DNA of 34,855 nt from a bacterium (GTDB lineage: Bacteria > Planctomycetota > JADGBV01). This document shows positions 9,060-17,106 of this stretch, piece by piece; the first letter of the stretch is position 1, and every line of letters begins with the position of its first letter. The stretch covers positions 1-34,855 of the forward strand of contig JAHFOS010000026.1 of assembly GCA_023261545.1 (NCBI GenBank). Direction: 5' to 3'. Made by a program: the position numbers and the translations under genes. The notes under the pieces were generated by a model. That model was not told the origin of the DNA, searched no databases, and was given only the letters and a program-made list of their open reading frames with translations.

Positions 9060-9096
9060 TAACAATATTTATTGTTATAAACAATAAATATTGTTA
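9060..9096. promoter_or_regulatory. Perfect AT-rich palindrome at the end of the NtrC-like gene
   Basis: AACAATATTTATTGTT and AACAATAAATATTGTT form perfect arms (17 bp with the outer T/A pair) around a 3-bp ATA loop. The edge overlaps the TAA stop of the NtrC-like gene. It lacks the GC stem of an ordinary intrinsic terminator, so it could be a weak terminator or processing hairpin, or a protein-binding site controlling the downstream receiver and fibre genes. Confidence 0.5.
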
Positions 9097-10500
9097 TTTG
9101 GTATTCTCTGCCTCTCCTGACCTCTTCCAGCGCAAAAGCCGCTGATTCAAAGATTGCTGCGAGATGCCAAGCCAGCGAGCCGCCATGCTCTGGTTGCCGC
9201 CCGCGCGTTTCAGCGCTTCTTCGATAAGCCAGCGCGAGGACTCCTTGAGCGTGGGCAAGACCTCTGGAAAGGCAAGGCGCACATGGGGGCCGGCGAAGCC
9301 GCCAGCCGGAGCCACCGCACGGGAAGGATCTCCCTCCCCCTCGCCCCCGCGGCTCACGAGATCGAAAATCAGCGTCTCCAGCTCGCGCACGTTGCCGGGA
9401 AAATTGCGCGCCTGCAGTTGGGCCAGAAAGCCGGGCGGCAGCCGCGGCCTTGCGCGCTCCAGTTCCACGCAGGCCTTAGTCAGGAAGTGCTCGCACAGCA
9501 GAGGGATATCCGAGCGCCGCTCGCTGAGCGGCGGCAGGTGAACCGGGTGAGCCGCGAGCCGGTAGTAGAGGTCCTTGCGGAAGCGTCCGGCGTCCGCCAG
9601 TTCCTTCAAATGGCGATGCGTGGCGACGATGATGCGCGCGTCGCTGCGCCGCGCGACGTCCGAACCCAACGGCAGGTATTCGCGCTCTTGCAGCAGGCGC
9701 AACAGTTTGACCTGCGAGGGCTCGCTCAGATCGCCGATTTCGTCGAGGAACAGCGTGCCGCCCGCCGCCCGCTCGACGAGTCCGGCGCGCTCGTGGCTGG
9801 CGCCGGTGAAGGCGCCACGGATATGGCCGAAAAGCGTGTCGGCGAAAACATTGTCGTCCACGCCGGCGACGTTGAGCGACACGAAGTCCCCCTTGCGCCC
9901 GCTCAACTCATGGATGGCGCGCACGAAAAGCTCCTTGCCGGTGCCCGTTTCGCCGCAGACGAAAACCGGGTGCGCGGTGCCCGCCACGGCCTCGGCGTAG
10001 CGGAACAGACTGCGCATGCGCTCGCTGGCGGTGATGATGCCGGCGAAGGCCTCGGGGTGGCGCAGCCGGCCTTCCACGACGCTGTCCTGGAGCGTGCGCA
10101 CCTCGCTGCGCAGCTCCTGGAGGTCCATGGCGCGCCGCACGCTGGCGATGAGCCGCTCCGGCTCCAGCGGCTTCACCAGGTAGTCGCAGGCCCCCGCGCG
10201 CATGCATTCCACCGCGACGCTGAGGTCGCCGAGACCCGTGACCACGATGACCGGGATGTCGGGATGCTCGCGGCAGATATCCTCCAGCAGCTTCTGGCCC
10301 GGCAGGTGCGGCATCCACAAATCCAGCAGGATGAGCAGCACGTCGCCGCCGGCGAGCAGTCCCATCACCTCGCGGCTGTCCTCGCACTGGACGATATGGT
10401 CAATCCCGCTGGAAGCCAGCGCCATGCGCATCCCGCGGATCGCCGCGGCCTCGTCGTCCACCAACAGCAAAGGCCGGGCTGGAAACAGCCGCTCAGGCAT
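9094..10500 (-). CDS. NtrC-family sigma-54-dependent response regulator
   Basis: 468 residues. The receiver domain spans about 10-125 (LVDDEA; phospho-acceptor Asp60 in ILLDLWMP; Lys in YLVKPLEP). The AAA+ sigma-54 interaction domain spans about 145-375: Walker A GETGTGKE, an intact GAFTGA loop, Walker B GGTLFLDEIGDL, and FRKDLYYRL. A Fis-type helix-turn-helix is at the C-terminus (AGGNQSMAARWLGISQQSLN). It should bind enhancer sites and drive sigma-54 promoters when phosphorylated. The ATG has a GAGAGGGG Shine-Dalgarno. Before a small mobile element entered, it would have started 9 nt after the stop of the upstream receiver-kinase gene, so it is the natural partner of those kinases. The targets may be the downstream receiver and fibre genes, but I found no clear -24/-12 promoter in front of them. 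Confidence 0.95.
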   Translation of the reverse strand: MPERLFPARPLLLVDDEAAAIRGMRMALASSGIDHIVQCEDSREVMGLLAGGDVLLILLDLWMPHLPGQKLLEDICREHPDIPVIVVTGLGDLSVAVECMRAGACDYLVKPLEPERLIASVRRAMDLQELRSEVRTLQDSVVEGRLRHPEAFAGIITASERMRSLFRYAEAVAGTAHPVFVCGETGTGKELFVRAIHELSGRKGDFVSLNVAGVDDNVFADTLFGHIRGAFTGASHERAGLVERAAGGTLFLDEIGDLSEPSQVKLLRLLQEREYLPLGSDVARRSDARIIVATHRHLKELADAGRFRKDLYYRLAAHPVHLPPLSERRSDIPLLCEHFLTKACVELERARPRLPPGFLAQLQARNFPGNVRELETLIFDLVSRGGEGEGDPSRAVAPAGGFAGPHVRLAFPEVLPTLKESSRWLIEEALKRAGGNQSMAARWLGISQQSLNQRLLRWKRSGEAENTK

Positions 10501-10513
10501 GAGCCCCTCTCAG

Positions 10514-10693
10514 AGCCTGTTTAAAAAGTATGAATTTACTCACCACAGAGGCACAGAGGACACTGAGGACATGCAAAGGCGAAATAGCGATTTCAAGCAT
10601 TTCTTCATGTCTCTGTGCTCTCTGTGTCTCTGTGTTAAAATATTATTTATAAAATATTAAAATGCGATATGAAAGACACTTTTTAAACAAGCT
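10514..10693. mobile_element. MITE-like element, family 2, copy A
   Basis: 180 bp bounded by AGCCTGTTTAAAAAGT and its near-perfect inverted copy ACTTTTTAAACAAGCT, and flanked by a 5-bp direct repeat CTCAG (10509-10513 and 10694-10698). Internally, CACCACAGAGGCACAGAG pairs imperfectly with CTCTGTGTCTCTGTG, so the whole element can fold. No ORF. It separates the receiver-kinase stop from the NtrC-like start, and its right TSD overlaps the TGA stop. The same family recurs at 17991-18216 and, truncated, at 32152. Confidence 0.8.
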
Positions 10694-10694
10694 C

Positions 10695-11981
10695 TCAGGA
10701 CGCCGGCGGCAGCTTGGAGATGGGCAGGTTCACGAGGACCGTCGTGCCGCGCCCCGGCTCGGAGATGAATTCCAGGGTGCCGCCGTGGTTCTTCACGATG
10801 GTGGCGGAAACGGAGAGTCCAAGCCCGGTCCCGCCCGCATCGCGTTTGGTGGTGAAGAAGGGATCCGTGAGCCTGGAGAGGTTCTCCGGGGGTATGCCCA
10901 CGCCTTCGTCGCGCACGCGGATTTCCAGGTTGCGCCCTTGGCCGTCGTAGCGCGTGGACACCTCGATGGCCCGGTCGCGGCTCGTGAGCGCCTGGCAGGA
11001 ATTCTGCACCAGGTTGATGACCACCTGTTCGAGCCGCTGCGCGTCGGCGTAGAGTTTGGGCAGGTTATCGCCATAGCTCACGCTGAAGTTCGCGGTGGCC
11101 GACTTGATATTCTTCGCGACCAGGGCGACCGCTGAAGCCACCACGGCGTTGATTTCGGTGAGGCACTTGTAGTCGCTGGGATCGCGACCCGCGTAGCTCC
11201 TGAGCTCGTCCACGATGTGCTTGATACGCCGCGCGCCCTCGATGACGTCGTTGAATAGCAGCGCAATCTCCTCGCGCACGCGGGTGTAGGGCTGGCCCGC
11301 GATTGGGAAGTCCCCCTGCTCGGCGGCGCGGGCGTCGGCCATGGGTTTGACCACTTGCCACACCTCGCGCAGGAAGGGCGCGTTCAACATGATGAAGTTG
11401 TTGGGGTTGTTGATCTCATGGGCCACCCCCGCCACCAGCGTGCCCAGGGACACCATGCGCGAGGCCTGGAAGAGCTGCTGCTCCTGCTGGAGGCGCGCGA
11501 CCTCCCCCAAGCGCAACAGCTCCTCGTTGCGCATCTTGAGCTCCTCGACCAGGCGCCGGTTCTCGATTTCCGCGCGGCGCATCCTCCAGGCGCGGGCCAC
11601 CGTCTGCACCACCACGTCGGGCAGCAGCGGCTTTTCGAGGAAATCCCAGACACCCTCGCGCAGCGCCGCCACCGCGACCTCCAGGGTCCCGTAGCCGGTG
11701 ACGACGATGGCCGTGAGCTCCGGCTGCAAGACCCGCGCGCGGCGGATGACCTCCAGGCCGTCCATTTCCTCCATCATGATGTCGCTCAGCAGGATGTCGT
11801 AAGGCCGCGCCGCAAGCCACTCCAGGGCCTCGCGCGGGGAGAGCGTGGCGGCGACGACGCAACTCTCCCGCAGCGTGTCCTTGAGCGATTCGAGCACGAT
11901 CTCCTCATCATCTAGGATGAGCACGCTGGGCCGGCGCGCGGCTGCGCGCGCGGACTGCGCCGCCGTAGGTTGCGCGCTCAC
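10695..11981 (-). CDS. Receiver-histidine kinase fusion
   Basis: 428 residues. The GTG at 11981 overlaps the TGA of the upstream kinase (GTGA), so translation is coupled; the frame continues open upstream only as a shadow of that gene. The receiver spans about 18-135 (LILDDEE, phospho-acceptor Asp67 in LLSDIMMEEMDG, Lys117 in FLEKPL). A coiled linker (about 135-172) follows. The dimerisation/H-box has His188 in GVAHEINNPNNF. The ATPase domain has an N-box QVVINLVQNSCQAL, DEGVGI, DPFFTTKRDAGGTGLGLS and a final GRGTTVLVNLP. There is no sensor or membrane segment: the receiver sits where a sensor would be, so it probably takes signal from the upstream PAS kinase and relays it to the NtrC-like or single-receiver protein. 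Confidence 0.92.
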   Translation of the reverse strand: MSAQPTAAQSARAAARRPSVLILDDEEIVLESLKDTLRESCVVAATLSPREALEWLAARPYDILLSDIMMEEMDGLEVIRRARVLQPELTAIVVTGYGTLEVAVAALREGVWDFLEKPLLPDVVVQTVARAWRMRRAEIENRRLVEELKMRNEELLRLGEVARLQQEQQLFQASRMVSLGTLVAGVAHEINNPNNFIMLNAPFLREVWQVVKPMADARAAEQGDFPIAGQPYTRVREEIALLFNDVIEGARRIKHIVDELRSYAGRDPSDYKCLTEINAVVASAVALVAKNIKSATANFSVSYGDNLPKLYADAQRLEQVVINLVQNSCQALTSRDRAIEVSTRYDGQGRNLEIRVRDEGVGIPPENLSRLTDPFFTTKRDAGGTGLGLSVSATIVKNHGGTLEFISEPGRGTTVLVNLPISKLPPAS

Positions 11982-13666
11982 GCTTGGGCCTGCGCCCGCC
12001 AGAACGGCAGGGTGACGTGAAAGGTGGCCCCGCGACCGAGCTCCGACTCCACGGTGATGTCGCCGCCGTGATCCTTGACGATGCCATAGACGATGGAAAG
12101 CCCGAGGCCCGTGCCCTTGCCCACGGGCTTGGTGGTGAAGAAGGGATCGAAGATCTTGTCCAGATGCTCCTTGGCGATGCCGGGCCCGTTGTCGGAGATG
12201 GAAACCAGCGCGCAATCCTCCTTGCGACTGGCCCGGAACGCCACCTCGCCGCCGTTTTCCAGCACCTGCAGGGTGTTGACCAGGAGGTTGGTGAACACCT
12301 GCTGCAACTGGTTGGCGTTGGCGTGGAGGGGCGGCAAATCCTCGGCTATCTCGCGCAACACCTTGATGCGCCGGTTGCGAAACTGCAGGCCCAGCAGATC
12401 GAAGGTCTTGTTCACGACGTCGCCGAGCAGCACCCGCGATCTTTCCGAGGAGGACTGGCGCGCGAAGGAGAGCAGGTTGTCGGAGATGGTCTTGCAGCGC
12501 TCCGCTCCGGTCTTGATGATGTCGAGCTGCTTGGAGGCTTCGGGAAACGCGGCCCGGATTTCCGGCGGCGCCTGCTCGAAGTGCCGCTTCAGCAGCACCG
12601 CGTAGGTGAGGATGGCGGAAAGCGGATTGTTGATTTCATGCGCCACTCCGGCGGCGAGCTCGCCCACGGCGGTGAGCTTGCCGCTCTGGATCAGTTGCCG
12701 CTGGGTGAGTTGCAGCTCCTCGTGGGCCTTGCGCAAGCGCTTGTGCTCCTCGCGGTCGGTGATGTCGCGGATGATGCCCACGGTGCCGATGAAGCTGTCG
12801 CGGTTTTCGGGCCGCTCGTACTGCCCGATGGAGTTCATCTCGCCGTAAGCGACGACCGAACCGTAGCGCCGCTCCTCGCCCCGGTGGCGCGGGATCAGGC
12901 GGAGCTCGAGGTTCTTGGTCATGCGCTCGTCGTTGCGGCGCTCGTCAATGAGCTTGGGGGCGCCCTCCTGACCGGTCACGCGGCCCTCGTAACGCGGCAG
13001 GACGTTGGCGCGCATGTAGCTCTGCACGTCATCGGGGTGCAGGATGGCACTGATGGGCTTGCCGATGAGGTCCTCGGGCGGGTAGCCCAGGATCCGCTGC
13101 ACCGAATCGTTGATGAAGACGATGATGCCTTCGGGGTTTATTTTATAGACGATGTCGGGAATGGCACGCAAGAGCTGGCGATAATTGGCTTCTTTCTCCA
13201 GGATGGTCTGCTTGGCGGCCATGTGGTTGGCGATTTCCTGCTTGAGGTCGCCGATGACCTTCTTGTTCTTGGCCTGCACTTCGTACTCGGCCGTCTTGTC
13301 CTCGATGGAGAGCAACAGCCCTAGGACCTTGTCGCTGTCTTCGGCATGCAGGGCGTGGATCATGACGGTGAAGGAGACCGGCGCGCCCATGCTGTTGTGC
13401 CCGGTCACCTCGCGGTAGGTGATGCGCTTGACGTCCTTCAAGCCCTGGTGCAAAAGGGGCTGGAATTCTTCGTCCAGGGTGAAGTAGGCCCGATAATCCA
13501 CGGGATGACGCAGGTCGCGGTGGTAGAAGCTCGCGGAAAAGATGAAGAACGAGCGGTTGGCGTAAACCACCTTGAGATCGCTGTTGAGCACGGCCACCGC
13601 CTCATTCTGGTGGCGGAAGACGTCGGCGTTATCCAGCGCTTTGCGGTAGGAGAGTTGCCTGTCCAT
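11978..13666 (-). CDS. Cytoplasmic PAS-PAS sensor histidine kinase
   Basis: 562 residues from the ATG at 13666 (MDRQLSYRK); the frame stays open upstream, but that stretch is low-complexity and not PAS-like. The start has no clear Shine-Dalgarno. A first PAS-like domain spans about 15-125 and a coiled segment about 130-160. A second PAS domain with its PAC tail spans about 160-305 (IPDIVYKINPEGIIVFIN through GIIRDITDREEHKRL). The H-box has His343 in GVAHEINNPLSAI. The ATPase domain has NQLQQVFTNLLVN, ISDNGPGI, FDPFFTTKPVGKGTGLGLS and GRGATFHVTLPF. No transmembrane helix is visible, so it should sense a cytoplasmic cue. It is the first gene of the signalling cluster and overlaps the next by 4 nt. 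The 269 bp upstream to the divergent RluA gene hold no recognisable promoter. Confidence 0.92.
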   Translation of the reverse strand: MDRQLSYRKALDNADVFRHQNEAVAVLNSDLKVVYANRSFFIFSASFYHRDLRHPVDYRAYFTLDEEFQPLLHQGLKDVKRITYREVTGHNSMGAPVSFTVMIHALHAEDSDKVLGLLLSIEDKTAEYEVQAKNKKVIGDLKQEIANHMAAKQTILEKEANYRQLLRAIPDIVYKINPEGIIVFINDSVQRILGYPPEDLIGKPISAILHPDDVQSYMRANVLPRYEGRVTGQEGAPKLIDERRNDERMTKNLELRLIPRHRGEERRYGSVVAYGEMNSIGQYERPENRDSFIGTVGIIRDITDREEHKRLRKAHEELQLTQRQLIQSGKLTAVGELAAGVAHEINNPLSAILTYAVLLKRHFEQAPPEIRAAFPEASKQLDIIKTGAERCKTISDNLLSFARQSSSERSRVLLGDVVNKTFDLLGLQFRNRRIKVLREIAEDLPPLHANANQLQQVFTNLLVNTLQVLENGGEVAFRASRKEDCALVSISDNGPGIAKEHLDKIFDPFFTTKPVGKGTGLGLSIVYGIVKDHGGDITVESELGRGATFHVTLPFWRAQAQA

Positions 13667-13935
13667 GAGAGGTGTGCGTGCCCGGGCTGCAGTGCCTTGC
13701 GGCTCCTTATTATAGCCCGCTTCGCGGCAAGATGAAGGGGCGGGTGGGCAAAAGTGCCACTGGCGCAAAATGCAAAGAGTTAATTTGAATCTGGAAAGCA
13801 GGAAAGCGGGAAAAATCAGAAAAGCCCTAGGGGGCCCCCTGTTCCAAAAAAGTAGCCAACACTTGTTCTTGGGCCCTTTTTCCTGCTGTCCGCTTTGCGG
13901 CTAAAAAATTCGGTGAACTGTTACGCGGGAGGAAA

Positions 13936-14868
13936 GTGCGCGGGTCAATCAAGGTGACGAAGGTGGTGGGGGCCGGCGAGGACGGCCGGTCGCTGCGCGC
14001 GCTCCTCAAGGCCTGGACGGGACTTTCCGCCGCCGCCGTGAACCACTGGCTCGACGCCGGCGGTATCGAGGTCCAGGGGCGCATCGAGCGTTTCGGCAGC
14101 GTGCGGCTCAGAGCCGGCAACACGGTGCATTTTCGCTCGGCTCCCGCGGCCGCCGCGACCAGCGCGCCTCCTAACCTTGGCGAGGAGGACGTGCTCTTTC
14201 GCAATGAAATGTGCCTGGTCTATAACAAGCCGCCGGGGTATCCCTGTCAGCGCACTCTGGACGAGGGGCGCTGGAACCTCGAAGACGCCCTGAATGAATG
14301 GCTGGAAAAGCGCGGCGCGGGGACTCCAAGGCTCCACCTCGTCCACCGGCTCGACCGCGACACCTCGGGAGCCCTGCTCTTCGCCCGCGGCCAGGAAAAT
14401 GCCCGAACACTGGAGTCCTGGTTCCACGAGCGGCGCGTCGCCAAAACCTACCTCGCCCTCTGTCATGGCGCGGCGCGACCCGAGGAGGGCCGCTGGACCC
14501 AGCGCATCGGCAAAACTGAAGTGATGGGGGGCGTGCGGCGCTACGGAATAGTGGTGCGCGGGGGCCTGAACGCCATCACGGATTATCGCGTGCTGGCCTC
14601 GAAGCAGGGCTTCTCGTTCTGGCGGCTCAAACCGCTCACTGGGCGCACCCACCAGTTGCGCGTACAGCTCGCCGCCGCGGGGCATCCCATCGCCGGGGAC
14701 TCGCTCTACGACCCCGACCAGCGCCGCCGCGAGCCGCTAGATCACCATTTGCTGCATGCCCTGCTGCTCGCTCTGCCACCGGAGTCCGGAGCGCCAGGGG
14801 AAATCCGCGCGCCGCTGCCGCCGCTCTTCGCCGCGTTGCTGCGGCGCCTGGGGCTTCAAGAACCTTGA
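13936..14868 (+). CDS. RluA-family pseudouridine synthase
   Basis: 310 residues from a GTG with a good GGAGG Shine-Dalgarno 5 nt upstream. The S4-like RNA-binding domain (about 15-70) precedes the catalytic domain (about 85-290). The catalytic motif HRLDRDTSG has the essential Asp140. The LKPLTGRTHQLRVQLAAAGHPIAGDSLY block is typical of RluA/RluC/RluD. The protein should isomerise uridines in rRNA or tRNA, but the sequence does not tell which site. It is transcribed alone, divergent from the kinase operon and convergent with the phosphohexomutase gene. Confidence 0.93.
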   Translation: MRGSIKVTKVVGAGEDGRSLRALLKAWTGLSAAAVNHWLDAGGIEVQGRIERFGSVRLRAGNTVHFRSAPAAAATSAPPNLGEEDVLFRNEMCLVYNKPPGYPCQRTLDEGRWNLEDALNEWLEKRGAGTPRLHLVHRLDRDTSGALLFARGQENARTLESWFHERRVAKTYLALCHGAARPEEGRWTQRIGKTEVMGGVRRYGIVVRGGLNAITDYRVLASKQGFSFWRLKPLTGRTHQLRVQLAAAGHPIAGDSLYDPDQRRREPLDHHLLHALLLALPPESGAPGEIRAPLPPLFAALLRRLGLQEP

Positions 14869-14897
14869 ATTTCTGTAAGCGTTCACGAAAAAACTTT

Positions 14898-15220
14898 AAC
14901 CGCGGATAGCGCGGATAATACGGATGGAAAGAGAAGAAATTAGGCTCATCCGAAGAATGTGTACCTCAGGCAGGGTTTTCCCTCATTTGTTCTCGGCTCT
15001 CAGTCCTCAACTCGGGAGCATCCACAGATTACACAGATTTGCACCGATTAAAAAGGACGGCCCGGATTGAATTATCCGTGTTAATCTGTGCAATCTGTGG
15101 AAAATCCCCCCGGCAGCTCGCTTTGGGTTCAGTCTTACTCGACCTTGCCCCCGTGTTAAAAATTCCAGAAAAGTACGCATTATTCGGATGAGCCAGAAAT
15201 TATCCGCGTAATCCGCGGTT
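14898..15220. repeat. CGCGGATAA palindromic repeat split by a nested element
   Basis: Bases 14898-14919 and 15199-15220 are inverted copies agreeing at 20 of 22 positions (cores AACCGCGGAT and ATCCGCGGTT). Without the family-1 element lying inside, they would form a compact hairpin of about 63 bp. It occupies the convergent gap between the RluA and phosphohexomutase genes, where a hairpin could end transcription from both sides. Confidence 0.75.
14943..15194. mobile_element. MITE-like element, family 1, copy a
   Basis: 252 bp. The left end reads GGCTCATCCGAAGAATGTGT and the right end is the inverted copy ending GGATGAGCC, a TIR of about 22 bp. It is flanked by a perfect 8-bp TSD AGAAATTA (14935-14942 and 15195-15202). 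An internal palindrome pairs TCCACAGATTACACAGATT with AATCTGTGCAATCTGTGGA. No ORF. It is inserted inside the CGCGGATAA palindrome and is closely similar to the copy at 29974-30229. Confidence 0.88.
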
Positions 15221-15264
15221 GATCTTCTTTTTTGGTTCTATTCGCCGTGGACGCTTCGAATTTC

Positions 15265-17106
15265 TTATCCCCTGGCCGCGCGCTCGATAAGCTCGCGGTG
15301 CAGTTTCAGCAGCGCCGCGTAGGTTGCGTCGGTCCCGTCCCAATCGGCCATGAGGCGGAACACCGGCTCCGTGCCGGAGCCGCGCATCCACAGGAAACCG
15401 CGCGCGTTCTCGGAAGCATCCAACAGCTCGATGCCGAGACCGCCGCGCCCCGGCGGAGTGCGGTTCCCAGGGCCGGGGACGGCGCGCGGCCCCTCGTAGT
15501 TCACGAAGCGCAGCGCGGCGATACCCGCGGCAAGCCAGAAGCCGCGCTCGTTTTCGAAATGGGCGCGCAGGTCTCGCTCGTAGCGCGTTTTCAGGACCTC
15601 GTGCTCTATCCGCGGCAACGGCAGGAGGGCTTCGGGCTCGAAAGCGTCGGTGGTGCGGCCCGCCGGCAGCAGGGCCAGGGCCTCCTCCAACTCGTGCTCG
15701 CGGCTTGGGCATCGCCCGCGTTGCGCCAGAAAGCGCGCGGCCGTGCCCGCGGCGAGCCAGCGCAGCAGCGACAGCAAGGTCATGAGTGGATCGCGCACGC
15801 TGGAAGGGTGCAGGATATTGCCGCCATTGCTGCCCTCGCCGCTCAGGGGCACGAGCCAACCCTGCTCGCGCAGTTCGCGGGCTTTGGCCAGCACGCTCCC
15901 CTCCCCGGTTTCGGCGCGGAAGACCCGCGCCGCAAAAGGCGCGAGCAGGCGGTCGGCCCTGAGCGAAGTCGCGTCGTTGGCGGCCACGGCCAGGAGGCCG
16001 GCGAAACCGGCCTCGCGCCGCGCGCTCACTTCGGCCAGACATGCGAGCAGAAAAGTCTCCTGGGCGGCCAACGGGCGCGCTTTTCCGCCCACGGGCAGGA
16101 TCAGGTTGCCGCGGTCGCCGTCGCAGTCGGGAACCAACCCCAGTAGCACGGGCTCACCGCGATCCAGAAGCTCCTGCATGCGCCGCCGGCAGGGCTCCAG
16201 GGAAGCGCCCTCGGGGACGATGGCGTGCTCGAAAATCCCCGGCTCGCCGCCCAGCAACTCGACCCGCAGGCCGATGCCGCGCAGCAAATCCAGGTCGGGA
16301 CCGAGCAAACGCGAACTGCCGTTCATGTCCATGACGATGGCGGGCGCCCGAGGGGCGAAAAAATCGTTGAGCCTATTCCGGAGCGACGCGGCGTTCGCGC
16401 CCGCCAAAGCCTCGAAGGCGAAGCTTTCGTAAAGCCGGCGCGCGCGCTCCCGGAATTCCCCCGTCTTCTCCCCCGAGGGCTCCCGGGGGGAGGTGCGAAT
16501 TTCGCTCCAGAGCAGCGCGGCGCGTCGGCCTTCGAGATACTCGCGCTTCACCGTTTCGATGAGCCGGCGCGCCAGGGTGCCCTCCAGCACCGCGCCGTCC
16601 GCCAGGCCGAGTTTGAGGCCGTTGTGCCCCGGCGGGTTGTGGCTGGCGGTGAAATACAGGAAGCCACCGGCTTCAGAAAGCCGGCAGGCGGCCATGACCT
16701 GGGGGACCGGCGCCAGATCGGCGCAGCGCACCTCAATCCCGCGCGCGCGCAACAGCCGCGCGGCCAGCGCCAGCAGCAGCGCGCCCGTGGGCCGGCTGTC
16801 GCGGCCAATCACCAGCGCGCCGGCTCCGCGTTCTTTCAGCAAATCCAAGAAGGCGTCCACGGCCACCAGGACGAATTCCAGCGCCTCGGGCGGGAGATCG
16901 GGGCTCAGATCCCAATCCACCCCGTTGCCTATGAAGCGTAGTCCGGAAGGCGAAAGCACCGCGCGGCGCAGAAAACCTTGCCGCAAATCAAGACTTGGCG
17001 AGTGCACCGGAAGCAAGCCCTGCAGCCGGATTGCGGCAACATCCAGCGCATCAGCCGGGGGCAAAAAACTCCTCGGCGAGTTCTCCGTCGCAGACCCAGG
17101 TGGCAC
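15265..17106 (-). CDS. Phosphohexomutase (phosphoglucomutase/phosphomannomutase family)
   Basis: 613 residues if the GTG at 17106 is used, overlapping dapF by 56 bp; a TTG about 14 codons in is also possible, so the start is uncertain. All four sites of the alpha-D-phosphohexomutase superfamily are present: the phosphoserine loop TASHNPPGHNGLK (Ser155), the metal loop DCDGDRGN (near 346), the sugar loop LSGEGSNGGN (near 417), and the phosphate loop GSGTEPVFRLM (near 587). It should interconvert sugar 1- and 6-phosphates. At about 610 residues it is longer than the usual 450-550 and diverged, so glucose versus mannose or glucosamine specificity cannot be assigned. Same strand as dapF. Confidence 0.9.
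   Translation of the reverse strand: MPPGSATENSPRSFLPPADALDVAAIRLQGLLPVHSPSLDLRQGFLRRAVLSPSGLRFIGNGVDWDLSPDLPPEALEFVLVAVDAFLDLLKERGAGALVIGRDSRPTGALLLALAARLLRARGIEVRCADLAPVPQVMAACRLSEAGGFLYFTASHNPPGHNGLKLGLADGAVLEGTLARRLIETVKREYLEGRRAALLWSEIRTSPREPSGEKTGEFRERARRLYESFAFEALAGANAASLRNRLNDFFAPRAPAIVMDMNGSSRLLGPDLDLLRGIGLRVELLGGEPGIFEHAIVPEGASLEPCRRRMQELLDRGEPVLLGLVPDCDGDRGNLILPVGGKARPLAAQETFLLACLAEVSARREAGFAGLLAVAANDATSLRADRLLAPFAARVFRAETGEGSVLAKARELREQGWLVPLSGEGSNGGNILHPSSVRDPLMTLLSLLRWLAAGTAARFLAQRGRCPSREHELEEALALLPAGRTTDAFEPEALLPLPRIEHEVLKTRYERDLRAHFENERGFWLAAGIAALRFVNYEGPRAVPGPGNRTPPGRGGLGIELLDASENARGFLWMRGSGTEPVFRLMADWDGTDATYAALLKLHRELIERAARG

Noticed and set aside
11982-12215. N-terminal extension of the receiver-kinase frame
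   Set aside because: It lies entirely within the upstream kinase gene in another frame; the GTG overlapping the stop gives a sensible start just before the receiver domain.
13744-13760. TGGCAC...TTGC-like sequence upstream of the PAS kinase, resembling a sigma-54 promoter
   Set aside because: The distance between the GG and GC elements is 3 nt too short for a -24/-12 promoter.
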